Of a stretch of 64,000 nt of DNA, positions 56,989-64,000 are shown piece by piece. Below the pieces are notes generated by a model, which ran no database searches, was not told the DNA's origin, and worked only from the letters and a program-made list of their open reading frames with translations. Positions within the stretch are counted from its first letter, which is position 1; every line of letters begins with the position of its first letter. Position numbers and translations under genes: made by a program. This DNA comes from Microlunatus endophyticus (lineage in GTDB: Bacteria; Actinomycetota; Actinomycetes; Propionibacteriales; Propionibacteriaceae): assembly GCF_014646195.1 (NCBI RefSeq), contig NZ_BMMZ01000001.1, positions 372,001 through 436,000 of the forward strand, in the 5' to 3' direction.

Positions 56989-58059
56989 TCAGTCGGCGAG
57001 CTGCTTCTCCCACATCCCGGCGACCACGAACGGCCGGAAGCCCAGTGCCCGGTTGATCCGCAGCATCGCCTCGTTCTCACCGGCATTGCCGGTGATCACC
57101 CGGGCGGCGCCATGATCGACACCAGCCAAGGCGCGCAAGTTGTTGATCTTGATCCGGACGCCGAGATTGTGGCCCCGGTGTTCGGGGAGCACCATCGTGT
57201 AACCCTGCATGACGGCTCGTCCGTCGGTGACGGCGGGCCGGGTCAGCGTGGTGAAGGCGACGAGGTCGCCGCTCGGCCGGTGCCGAGCCACGGTGGTTTG
57301 CGTGACCACTCCGGCCGCGGCGTTACGGCGGTCCCGGTCGCGTACCCGGTCGGCGTCCCAGACCTGCACCTCCTCGGTCAACTCGCCGCTGGGCACGGCG
57401 GTGCTGACGACCGTACGGAGTCGTGCGTACGCATCGATCAAGTCGTCCGGGGTCGTACCGACCCAGCCGATCAGCTCGTAATCGCCGGCCGGCCGGGCAT
57501 CGTCGACGAGTGCGGACAGCAGGTCGTCGGAGACCGGCAGCGGCAGCCCGCTCATCACCTCAACCTGGCCGAGCCGGAAGCCGAGGACCTGCAGGAACCG
57601 GACGGTCGCTGCCTGGGCGGGGATCGTTCCCGGACCGGCCGGTGACGCCAACCGCGGTTCGGTGTCCAGATCCGCGTGGAAACTGCCGGCCTGGAGAGTG
57701 CGGGCGCCGGCGGCGCGAGCAGCGGCGGTGAGCAGGTCGGCAAGCTGGGAGCCGAGCCCGGTTCCGCGCTCGCTCCGGCTGACTCCGGCCCAGAGCCAGG
57801 CGACCTGCTGTCCGCGTTCGAGGTCGAATTCGCCGAATCCGACGAGTCGGTCGTCCCGGTAGGCGCCGAAGATCCTGCTGATGGTGTACGGGCTGCCGGC
57901 CCGTGCCAGGATCTGCTCGGGCCGCTCGTCAAGGTCGGGCGATCCGATCTCGTCGTGGATGAGCTGGTTGCTGAGATCGGCATAGCCGACCAGCTCGTCC
58001 CAGCCGTCGGCTCCGACGGCGTCGGGAATTGTCAGCTCACGGATCTCGATCTCGGACAC
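56989..58059 (-). CDS. Double-domain GNAT acetyltransferase
   Basis: The protein is 356 residues from GTG 58059, leaving 22 nt after the upstream gene. Two GNAT domains are visible. The first has acetyl-CoA-binding SRSERGTGLGSQLADLLTAA (R-G-x-G-x-G/S). The second has MVLPEHRGHNLGVRIKINNL (R-G-x-x-x-G) with NAGENEAMLRINRALGFRPF at the end. This layout resembles MshD (mycothiol synthase) and other tandem GNAT enzymes. The distance from mshC and weak similarity do not allow that call. The substrate is unknown. Confidence 0.82.
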   Translation of the reverse strand: MSEIEIRELTIPDAVGADGWDELVGYADLSNQLIHDEIGSPDLDERPEQILARAGSPYTISRIFGAYRDDRLVGFGEFDLERGQQVAWLWAGVSRSERGTGLGSQLADLLTAAARAAGARTLQAGSFHADLDTEPRLASPAGPGTIPAQAATVRFLQVLGFRLGQVEVMSGLPLPVSDDLLSALVDDARPAGDYELIGWVGTTPDDLIDAYARLRTVVSTAVPSGELTEEVQVWDADRVRDRDRRNAAAGVVTQTTVARHRPSGDLVAFTTLTRPAVTDGRAVMQGYTMVLPEHRGHNLGVRIKINNLRALAGVDHGAARVITGNAGENEAMLRINRALGFRPFVVAGMWEKQLAD

Positions 58060-58081
58060 CCGCGGAGTCTGCCGGATCCGG

Positions 58082-58588
58082 CTACTCGATGCCACGGGAT
58101 TTCAGCAGCGCCTCGATCTCGGCCAGTTCCGGATCGATGTCGGCGAGTTGCTTATTGCTCGCCGCCGCCTTGGATGCCTGGGAGCCGGGCTTGGAGCCGG
58201 ACGCCGGGCCCGCGGCCACGGCCTGACCGGAGGAGCGACCCGCCACCGGCCGGCCGGCCGGCTTGTCGGACGACTTCGCCCGGCCACCGAAACGCGCGAG
58301 CACGGCGCCGATCACGAACAACACGATGCTCAGCGCGATGATGGCGAATCCGAACCAGTGCAGCGGAGAGAAAACCAGGTGGATCGCCCAGCGGACCAGC
58401 GCGACCACGAAATTCCACAGCACCGTCAGCAACCCGGTCAGATAGAGCCCGAACGGAATCACCACCAGCGCCGCGGCCTGCACCACCCGGCCCTTGTTGC
58501 CCCGGCGCCAGGCCAGCCCGGCCAGCACCACGCCGATCAGAGCGATGGCGACGCACAGGGGGAGGAGAACCGAATCTGCTGCGGGCAT
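58082..58588 (-). CDS. Actinobacterial membrane protein with C-terminal helical tail
   Basis: The protein is 168 residues from ATG 58588. Three membrane segments are evident: VLLPLCVAIALIGVVLAGLA, VVIPFGLYLTGLLTVLWNFV and WFGFAIIALSIVLFVIGAVL. A disordered Ala/Gly/Pro/Lys-rich tail follows, then a short charged helix (IDPELAEIEALLKSRGIE). The layout is common in actinobacteria. Function is unknown. It is divergent from the SseB-like gene. Confidence 0.75.
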   Translation of the reverse strand: MPAADSVLLPLCVAIALIGVVLAGLAWRRGNKGRVVQAAALVVIPFGLYLTGLLTVLWNFVVALVRWAIHLVFSPLHWFGFAIIALSIVLFVIGAVLARFGGRAKSSDKPAGRPVAGRSSGQAVAAGPASGSKPGSQASKAAASNKQLADIDPELAEIEALLKSRGIE

Positions 58589-58684
58589 GTATCCAGGCTG
58601 CCACGCCCAACGGCCGATCGCGATCGGTGACAGCCCCCAACCTGCCCGGATCGCCGATATACCCGGGTCGTAGCTGGGACCGGA

Positions 58685-58690
58685 TACCGT
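58685..58690 (+). promoter_or_regulatory. -10 hexamer TACCGT for the SseB-like gene (leaderless)
   Basis: TACCGT ends 9 nt before ATG 58700. Confidence 0.4.
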
Positions 58691-58699
58691 GGGGCGGCG

Positions 58700-59308
58700 A
58701 TGACCGAACTCAACGATCACGACCCACACGACCACCAGGTCCAGCCGGATCGGGGGCCGCACCTCCAGCACCAGCGGACCCTGGCCGACACCCCGTTCGC
58801 CGGGGACGACGGGCAGCCCGACCCGCAGATCCGCGATCTGCTGGCCGCGGGTGGAGCCGACACCCAGGGCTACCTGCGGGCGATCGCCGGGCTGTGCACC
58901 GTCCGGCTGCTGGTGCCGGTGGTTGCCACGGCGACGGTTCGGGGGCGTACGGAGTCCGGGTCCCTGGCAGAGAAGGAACTGGAGTCGGACAAGGAAGCCG
59001 ATATGGCGGTGGTGATGTTGCAGACCGGCGACGGGCGTACGGCGATGGTCGCGTTCACCGGGCTGGACACCCTGACCGCCTGGAACCGGCAGGCGCGACC
59101 GGTTCCAGTCACTCTCGACCTCGCGGCGGCATCGGCCCGGCAGGACGGCGCCGAGGCGCTGCTGGTCGACGTCGGCAGCGAGCATCCGCTGGCGATCGAC
59201 GGCCAGATCCTGGCAGAGCTCGCCGTCGGACATGCCTTGGTCGAATTGCCCGACGGCCAGTTCGGGTGGGCACAGCCGGCCCGGGGATCCGCGGGGTCCG
59301 AGCGCTGA
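58700..59308 (+). CDS. SseB-family protein
   Basis: The protein has 202 residues. After a His/Asp/Gln-rich N-terminus (ELNDHDPHDHQVQPDRGPHL), the SseB-type domain follows: LLAAGGADTQGYLRAIAGLC, RLLVPVVATATVR, ADMAVVMLQTGDGRTAMVAF and TGLDTLTAWNRQARPVPVTL. The family often sits just upstream of infC in actinobacteria, as here. The biochemical role is unknown. No signal peptide or membrane segment is present. Confidence 0.85.
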   Translation: MTELNDHDPHDHQVQPDRGPHLQHQRTLADTPFAGDDGQPDPQIRDLLAAGGADTQGYLRAIAGLCTVRLLVPVVATATVRGRTESGSLAEKELESDKEADMAVVMLQTGDGRTAMVAFTGLDTLTAWNRQARPVPVTLDLAAASARQDGAEALLVDVGSEHPLAIDGQILAELAVGHALVELPDGQFGWAQPARGSAGSER

Positions 59309-59352
59309 AGAGGGCTGACGTCCTCGAGGAATGGATTTCGGCGCCAAGCTGT

Positions 59353-59672
59353 TAAACTCAGTGCGACTGATCCGGTGGCCTGCCACCGGATCCGCAAGCG
59401 GAGACCCGAATCTCCCACCTGTACGACACCCGGACCGAGGCTTCGGCCGGGCCGTTGTCAGGTCGTCCCGAGCACGACGCCGAGACTGAATGACGGTGTC
59501 AGCGTTGGGTCGTACGCTCGTCGCGTACGACCGAGCCGGTGCCCGGACAGATGGGGTCTTCGCCGTCGGCGGGGCCCTTTTTTGTTGCCCGCCGGTGTGT
59601 GCGGATCCGCTGTCGGCACGGGTGAGGTCGCGCACCGAAGGAAGAACCGAAGACCGCATCAAACCTGGAGGA
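59353..59672 (+). promoter_or_regulatory. infC operon promoter and structured leader
   Basis: TAAACT at 59353-59358 is a -10 candidate. The leader of about 310 nt contains an 11-bp hairpin (GATCCGGTGGC/GCCACCGGATC, 59369-59392), a 10-bp hairpin (GGTCGTACGC/GCGTACGACC, 59508-59532) and then an intrinsic terminator. This order is typical of attenuation-controlled ribosomal operons. L20 or IF3 feedback is the likely mechanism but is inferred. Confidence 0.65.
59554..59583 (+). terminator. Intrinsic terminator (attenuator) before infC
   Basis: A GC-rich stem (CGCC/GGCG with a 3-nt loop, extended by G-U pairs and GGG/CCC) is followed by six T at 59578-59583. It lies 90 nt upstream of infC. As a premature terminator in an essential operon it must be regulated, which supports attenuation. 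Confidence 0.8.
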
Positions 59673-60323
59673 ATGATCGCAACCGAACCGCGAATCAATG
59701 AACGAATTCGCATCCCCGAAGTTCGCCTGGTAGGACCTGCCGGCGAACAGGTCGGGATCGTCCGGATCGAGGACGCGCTGCGGCTGGCCCGCGAAGCCGA
59801 GCTCGATCTGGTCGAAGTCGCGCCGATGGCGCGGCCGCCCGTCGCCAAGCTCATGGACTACGGCAAGTTCAAGTACGAGAACGCGCAGAAGGCCCGTGAA
59901 TCCCGGCGGAACCAGACCAACACCGTCATCAAGGAGATGAAGCTTCGTCCCAAGATCGACGCGCACGACTACGAGACCAAGAAGGGTCACGTCGTCCGGT
60001 TCCTCAAGGAAGGCGACAAAGTCAAGATCACGATCATGTTCCGTGGTCGGGAGCAGTCCCGGCCGGAGCTCGGCTACAACCTGCTGCAGCGGCTGGCCAC
60101 CGACGTCGAGGAATTCGGCTTCATCGAGTCCTCGCCCAAGCAGGACGGGCGCAACATGCTGATGGTGCTGGGCCCGCACAAGAACAGGTCGGCCCTCAAG
60201 GCCGAACGCGGCGGAGATGCGAAATCCTCCGCGGCCGATGAGGATCTGCTCGACGAGGATCGTGCGAAGCCGGTGACGCGCCAGAAGGACGCGATGGCCG
60301 GGCTCGATCCCGATCAGATCTGA
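59673..60323 (+). CDS. infC: Translation initiation factor IF-3
   Basis: The protein is 216 residues from ATG 59673. Family hallmarks are [60 protein letters not shown], then [20 protein letters not shown] and [21 protein letters not shown] Lys/Asp-rich C-terminal extension ([19 protein letters not shown]) is common in actinobacteria. GGAGG is only 1 nt from the ATG but 4 nt from the next codon ATC. IF3 genes often use AUU/AUC starts for autoregulation, so ATC 59676 may be the true start. Confidence 0.93.
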   Translation: MIATEPRINERIRIPEVRLVGPAGEQVGIVRIEDALRLAREAELDLVEVAPMARPPVAKLMDYGKFKYENAQKARESRRNQTNTVIKEMKLRPKIDAHDYETKKGHVVRFLKEGDKVKITIMFRGREQSRPELGYNLLQRLATDVEEFGFIESSPKQDGRNMLMVLGPHKNRSALKAERGGDAKSSAADEDLLDEDRAKPVTRQKDAMAGLDPDQI

Positions 60324-60506
60324 CGCAACGGTTCGTCTCGCTGCCGGACCGGTCACCCGACAGCGACGGTGCAGGGCTGCGCCCGATCCAGCCGGATCGA
60401 GGCAGCCGGACCAACAGCAGGACCCGAACCGCAGTGATGCGGGACGGGAGCCGGCCGGCATCCCCGGTGCGGTAAGCAGGACAGACACGTAAGGAGCGGC
60501 ATCGCC
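60324..60506 (+). promoter_or_regulatory. infC-rpmI spacer
   Basis: This 183-nt gap inside the operon is long for genes normally spaced by a few tens of bases. It contains GC-rich partial repeats (CCGGATCGAGGCAGCCGGACC and similar) and ends with the TAAGGAG ribosome site of rpmI. It may hold an RNA structure sensed by L20 or L35, but I see no definite match. Confidence 0.3.
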
Positions 60507-60701
60507 ATGCCGAAGATGAAGACGCACTCCGGTGCCAAGAAGCGGTTCCGGACGACCGGCTCCGGCAAGATCGTGCACCGCAAGGCGGGCAAGACCCACC
60601 TGAACGAGCACAAGCCGAGCAAGCGGCTCCGCCGCATCGACGCCTTCGGCACCCTCGAGGGCGGCGACGCCAAGACCATCAAGAAGCTGCTCGGTAAGTA
60701 A
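60507..60701 (+). CDS. rpmI: 50S ribosomal protein L35
   Basis: This complete 64-residue bL35 is very basic. It opens [20 protein letters not shown] and continues [20 protein letters not shown] then [28 protein letters not shown] ribosome site lies upstream of the ATG. It is the middle gene of infC-rpmI-rplT. Confidence 0.97.
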   Translation: MPKMKTHSGAKKRFRTTGSGKIVHRKAGKTHLNEHKPSKRLRRIDAFGTLEGGDAKTIKKLLGK

Positions 60702-60787
60702 GGGCGTGCCATGGGGAGTTGCGACATCGCAGTGAGCAACGCCTCGTCCCTTCATGCAGTAACCCGCAGGACATAAGGAGATATCTC

Positions 60788-61159
60788 ATGGCACGCGTCA
60801 AGCGTTCCGTCAACGCGCAGAAGAAGCGTCGCGAGGTCCTCGAGCAGGCCTCCGGCTACCGTGGCCAGCGCTCGCGGCTCTACCGCAAGGCCAAGGAGCA
60901 GTTGGCTCACTCGTTCACCTACTCCTACCGCGACCGCCGTGCGCGCAAGGGTGAGTTCCGCAAGCTGTGGATCCAGCGGATCAACGCCGCTGCCCGCGCC
61001 GAGGGCATCACCTACAACCGGTTCATCGCCGGTCTGCACGCCGCCGGTGTGGAGGTCGACCGCAAGATCCTCGCCGATCTCGCGGTCAGCGATTCCGCCG
61101 CCTTCGCCGCATTGGTGCAGGTCGCCATGGATCATCAGACCGAAGCCGCCGCTGCCTGA
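60788..61159 (+). CDS. rplT: 50S ribosomal protein L20
   Basis: The protein is 123 residues from ATG 60788, with ATAAGGAG upstream. [40 protein letters not shown] and [20 protein letters not shown] are the conserved rRNA-binding N-terminal half. [20 protein letters not shown] and [20 protein letters not shown] form the globular C-terminal half. It binds 23S rRNA early in 50S assembly and, in many bacteria, represses this operon by binding its mRNA. Confidence 0.97.
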   Translation: MARVKRSVNAQKKRREVLEQASGYRGQRSRLYRKAKEQLAHSFTYSYRDRRARKGEFRKLWIQRINAAARAEGITYNRFIAGLHAAGVEVDRKILADLAVSDSAAFAALVQVAMDHQTEAAAA

Positions 61160-61188
61160 TCACACGCCTGATCACGGGTAGGTGTGCC

Positions 61189-62022
61189 GTTACGATCTCT
61201 GACACCACCGCCGACGAGCCGACCCGGCTGACTCCCGCCTCCGCGGGGCAGCTGCGGTCGGCTCGTCGTCTCTCGCGCCGCAAAGAGCGCGCCGCCCGCA
61301 GCGAGTTCCTCGCCGACGGCCCCCAGGCTGTCCGCGAAGCTCTCAGCTCCGCGGCGCAGCCGCGACTGTTGCTGGTCACCGGACGGGGCGCCGGCCGGCA
61401 TCCCGAGATCGTCGACCTCGCTCTCCGATCCCGGGTACCGGTCGGGCTGGTCACCGATCAGGAGTTGGCGACGGTCTCCGACGCGACCACCCCGCAGGGG
61501 ATCGTCGCCGTCTGCCCGGCCCTGGATGTCGACCTGGCGACCGCCCTGGCCGGAGCACCCAGACTGATCGTGTGTTGCGCCGAGATCCGTGATCCCGGCA
61601 ACGCCGGCACCGTGATCCGTTGCGCCGATGCTGCGGGGGCCGATGCCGTGATCCTCGGATCTGCTTCGGTCGACCTCTACAACCCCAAGACCGTACGGGC
61701 CAGTACCGGGAGCCTCTTCCACCTGCCGATCGTCACCGATGCCGACCTGCCCGTTGCGCTGGACCGCTGCCGCGACCGAGGACTGCAGGTGCTCGCCGCG
61801 GCGGGCGGTGGTGCGTACGCCCTGGATGAGCTCGTGCGCAACGGCGATCTTGCGCAGCCGACCGTCTGGCTGCTGGGCAACGAGGCCCGCGGCCTCGATC
61901 AGGACCTGCTGGTCGCGGCCGATCGGGTCGTATCGGTGCCCATCTACGGCGCCGCCGAGAGCCTCAATCTGAGTACGGCTGCAGCCGTCTGCCTTTACGC
62001 GTCGGCATTCGCCCAACGCTGA
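61189..62022 (+). CDS. TrmH/SpoU-family RNA 2'-O-methyltransferase with non-standard start
   Basis: The frame gives 277 residues from codon 61189. There is no in-frame ATG, GTG or TTG between 60967 (deep inside rplT) and about 61370. GTT at 61189 is preceded by GGTAGG at 6 nt and followed by ACGATC, so an ancestral GTG start seems to have become GTT. SpoU motifs are intact: EIRDPGNAGTVIRCADAAGA (motif 1), VWLLGNEARGLDQDLL (motif 2), SLNLSTAAAVCLYASAF (motif 3). The N-terminal substrate-binding domain includes RRKERAARSEFLADGPQAVR. It would methylate a ribose in rRNA or tRNA. Confidence 0.85.
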   Translation, partial: VTISDTTADEPTRLTPASAGQLRSARRLSRRKERAARSEFLADGPQAVREALSSAAQPRLLLVTGRGAGRHPEIVDLALRSRVPVGLVTDQELATVSDATTPQGIVAVCPALDVDLATALAGAPRLIVCCAEIRDPGNAGTVIRCADAAGADAVILGSASVDLYNPKTVRASTGSLFHLPIVTDADLPVALDRCRDRGLQVLAAAGGGAYALDELVRNGDLAQPTVWLLGNEARGLDQDLLVAADRVVSVPIYGAAESLNLSTAAAVCLYASAFAQR

Positions 62023-62268
62023 TCACTTCGGCCCAGCTGGATCCTTCGCCGAATTCCGTCGCCGAATCCCGTCGCGAAACCTCTCTCGTCCAACCCATTC
62101 GCCGGCCCTGAATGACCCTGCTGCTGCCGCAGCGATGGCGTCCACCTACTGAACCGCGGATTGTTCTGTGACAAAACCTAGTATAAATACCGAAAATACC
62201 GAGAAGATCGGGTTTACTAGAGGCGCCGACGTCGGTCGGCGGGGCTCGTACGGGGATGAAGGGGATCA
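62023..62268 (+). promoter_or_regulatory. Upstream region of the sulfate ABC operon
   Basis: This 246-nt gene-free stretch becomes AT-rich at about 62165-62220. There GTATAAATAC (GTAT and ATAC around AA) is followed by a second ATACCGAG and then AGATCGGG. Such repeated ATAC elements could be a binding site for a sulfur regulator, and TATAAA-like sequence could be the -10. This is inferred from composition. I saw no riboswitch. Confidence 0.4.
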
Positions 62269-63321
62269 ATGATGGGGATACGGATCAAGGCCGCGACTGC
62301 GGCAGTCGCCGCAGGACTGCTGGCGCTGACCGCCTGCGGCTCGACGGCGGGAACCGGCAGTTCCGATGACGGCACGACACTGCGGATCAGCGGCTTCTCG
62401 GTGCTCGGCCAGGCCAACGTTCCGGTCTTCAAAGCGTTCCAAGCGACCCCGGCGGGCAAGGGCGTGCGGTTCCAGACCTCCTACGGAGCCTCCGGTGACC
62501 AGAGCCGCGCTGTCGACGCGGGCCAGAAGGCCGATGTGGTGCACTACTCGCTGGAGACCGATGTCACCCGGCTGGTGAAGTCCAACCTGGTCTCCGCGGA
62601 CTGGAACAAGACGCCGACCAAGGGCATCGCGACCTCGTCGGTCGTGGTGCTGGTCGTGCGCAAGGGCAATCCCAAGCACATCACCGGCTGGGACGACCTG
62701 GCCAAACCGGGGATCAAGATCATCACTCCCGATCCGGGCTCCTCCGGGTCGGCCCGCTGGAACATCCTGGGCGCCTGGGCCCACATCACCGGCAACGGTG
62801 GCAGCGAGGCCGACGCCAAGGCGTACCTGACCAAGGTGCTCAAGAACACCATCGCCCTTCCTGGCAGCGGCCGGGAGGCGACGACGGCGTTCACCAGCGG
62901 ATCGGGCGACGTGCTGATCTCCTACGAGGACGAGGCGATCGAGGCCAAGCAGGCCGGGGACGACATCGACTACATCGTGCCGTCGGACACCCTGCGGATC
63001 GACAACCCGGCCGCAGTCACCGTCGGGGCCAATCCGAAGGCCAAGGACTTCCTGAACTTCATGACCAGCGCGCAGGGGCAGAAGATCTATGCCCAAGAAG
63101 GCTTCCGCCCGGTGATCAGCGGAGTCGACGTGGGTCAGGTCAAGGGAGCCAACAACCCGTCCGACCCGTTCCCGCAGCCGAAGCAACTGTTCACCATCGA
63201 CCAGAACTTCGGCGGCTGGAGCAAGGCGGCCGACAAGTACTTCGGCGACGGTCAGAACGGTGACCCGCTGGGCATCATCACCGCATTGCAGAAGAGCACC
63301 GGCAAGGTCGGCTCGAACTGA
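62269..63321 (+). CDS. cysP: Sulfate/thiosulfate-binding lipoprotein
   Basis: The protein is 350 residues from ATG 62269 or 62272. The signal KAATAAVAAGLLALTACGST has a lipobox (LTAC). The sulfate-binding family motifs are ASGDQSRAVDAGQKADVVHY, KGNPKHITGWDDLAKPGIKI (with the classic N-P-K-x-x-x-x-W-x-D-L segment), ITPDPGSSGSARWNILGAWA and SYEDEAIEAKQAG. It captures sulfate outside the membrane for the CysT/CysW/CysA importer. A cysT-like permease gene follows after 12 nt. Confidence 0.93.
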   Translation: MMGIRIKAATAAVAAGLLALTACGSTAGTGSSDDGTTLRISGFSVLGQANVPVFKAFQATPAGKGVRFQTSYGASGDQSRAVDAGQKADVVHYSLETDVTRLVKSNLVSADWNKTPTKGIATSSVVVLVVRKGNPKHITGWDDLAKPGIKIITPDPGSSGSARWNILGAWAHITGNGGSEADAKAYLTKVLKNTIALPGSGREATTAFTSGSGDVLISYEDEAIEAKQAGDDIDYIVPSDTLRIDNPAAVTVGANPKAKDFLNFMTSAQGQKIYAQEGFRPVISGVDVGQVKGANNPSDPFPQPKQLFTIDQNFGGWSKAADKYFGDGQNGDPLGIITALQKSTGKVGSN

Positions 63322-63333
63322 TGGCCCGAACTG

Positions 63334-64000
63334 ATGGCTGATACCGCGACGCCCGTTCGCGCGCCGAGCGTGGCCAGGCCGCCGACACCGGACACCAGCG
63401 CTCGTGGTTTCGGCGGCCGCGTTCGAAGCCGGGTGAGCACGCTCACCCTAGGCTCCGGACTGGGTCTCGGCGCGGCAATGATCTGGTTCAGCCTGCTGGT
63501 GTTGCTGCCGTTGGCGGCGGTCGTCGCGACGGCCGCCGCGGGCGGGTGGAAGGCGTACCTGTCGGTGCTGACCGACTCCCAGACTCTCGCCGCGATCACC
63601 CTGACCGTCGGCCAGGCTGGGTTGGTCACGCTGGTCAACGTGGTGATGGGCACCGTGATCGCCTGGGTGCTGGTCCGGGACCGGTTCTGGGGGCGGGCGG
63701 TACTGAACGTGATCATCGACGTACCGTTCGCACTGCCCACGGTGGTCGCGGGGCTGGTGCTGCTGACCTTGTACGGGCCGACGAGCCCGATGGGGCTGGA
63801 TTTCGCCTTCACCCGGATGGCGGTCTGGCTGGCGCTGGCCTTCGTGACGCTGCCGTTCGTTGTCCGTGCGGTGCAACCGGTGCTGGAGGAGCTGGACACC
63901 GACGTCGAGGAGGCGGCAGCCTCGCTCGGCGCCTCGCCGGCCACCATCATCGGACGAATCATCCTGCCGGCCCTGGCACCGGCGATCACCACCGGCGCGG
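63334..64000 (+). CDS. cysT: Sulfate ABC transporter permease CysT (partial, runs off the right edge)
   Basis: An open frame from ATG 63334 continues to the end without a stop, giving about 222 residues. After a hydrophilic N-terminus come membrane segments (AMIWFSLLVLLPLAAVVATA, LVTLVNVVMGTVIAWVLVRD) and the CysT-type FWGRAVLNVIIDVPFALPTV. The EAA loop that contacts the ATPase reads EEAAASLGASPATIIGRIIL. CysW and CysA genes are expected just beyond the window. Confidence 0.9.
   Translation, partial: MADTATPVRAPSVARPPTPDTSARGFGGRVRSRVSTLTLGSGLGLGAAMIWFSLLVLLPLAAVVATAAAGGWKAYLSVLTDSQTLAAITLTVGQAGLVTLVNVVMGTVIAWVLVRDRFWGRAVLNVIIDVPFALPTVVAGLVLLTLYGPTSPMGLDFAFTRMAVWLALAFVTLPFVVRAVQPVLEELDTDVEEAAASLGASPATIIGRIILPALAPAITTGA

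Noticed and set aside
56989..58059. Mycothiol synthase (mshD) for the tandem GNAT protein
   Set aside because: Two GNAT domains fit, but the gene is not linked to mshC and I could not see MshD-specific segments. A general GNAT call is safer.
1..64000. CRISPR array or prophage
   Set aside because: The only tandem repeats are short (13-14 nt units) without spacers, and no capsid, terminase, integrase or Cas gene was found.

Overview
The window is GC-rich, densely coded chromosomal DNA from an actinobacterium. The evidence is mshC (mycothiol synthesis), the conserved block of MSMEG_4193-type phosphatase, DUF3090, SCO1664-like protein and mshC, an F420/LLM-type oxidoreductase, an IdeR/DtxR-type iron box, and many promoters whose -10 hexamer lies 6-9 nt before the start codon. 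A Propionibacteriales member (Microlunatus-like) fits the gene mix, but that placement is inference.

Layout. 0-6.3 kb: end of a small-molecule kinase, an aspartate-type aminotransferase, a metallophosphoesterase, a MarR repressor divergent from an MFS exporter plus an isochorismatase-fold hydrolase, and a NUDIX-like protein. 6.3-9.6 kb: a sugar ABC importer (permease, permease, binding lipoprotein) with no ATPase. 9.8-15.2 kb: a sulfur block, with cysD-cysN-cysH (sulfate to sulfite) converging on an epimerase and a UDP-sulfoquinovose synthase. 15.4-20 kb: a second binding lipoprotein, an FAD oxidoreductase and a divergent LacI regulator. 20-27.7 kb: nucleotidyltransferase, peptide deformylase, glutamate decarboxylase, transporters and a GntR regulator. 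27.8-30.1 kb: phnN, a DUF1045 gene and a divergent phnF without C-P lyase genes. 30.2-35.3 kb: a sirtuin, then a 4.2-kb island ending at tRNA-Leu(GAG). The island carries an AbiE toxin-antitoxin pair and a TOTE-type primase-helicase gene with an in-frame TGA, flanked by a 15-bp copy of the tRNA 3' end. 35.5-39 kb: a VIT-type iron/manganese transporter under an iron box, an M20 peptidase and an aldo/keto reductase. 39-48 kb: a mannoside locus (ROK kinase, LacI, mannose-6-phosphate isomerase, divergent GH38 alpha-mannosidase and an oligomer-binding lipoprotein). 48-59.3 kb: LLM oxidoreductase, uppP, flavin reductase, the mshC block, an FMN riboswitch with a PnuX-type riboflavin transporter, and hisE-hisG. 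59.3-62 kb: infC-rpmI-rplT behind an attenuator, then an rRNA-type methyltransferase. 62.3-64 kb: start of a sulfate ABC importer.

Themes. Sulfur appears twice: sulfate import at the right end, and reduction to sulfite at 10-13 kb next to an enzyme that consumes sulfite to make UDP-sulfoquinovose. Sugar uptake relies on three binding lipoproteins and only one permease pair, so a shared ATPase (and other permeases) must lie elsewhere. Two copies of a large palindromic element sit between convergent gene pairs, and three copies of a shorter repeat are intergenic. The tRNA-bounded defence island and the sulfite/sulfoquinovose block are the most unusual parts.
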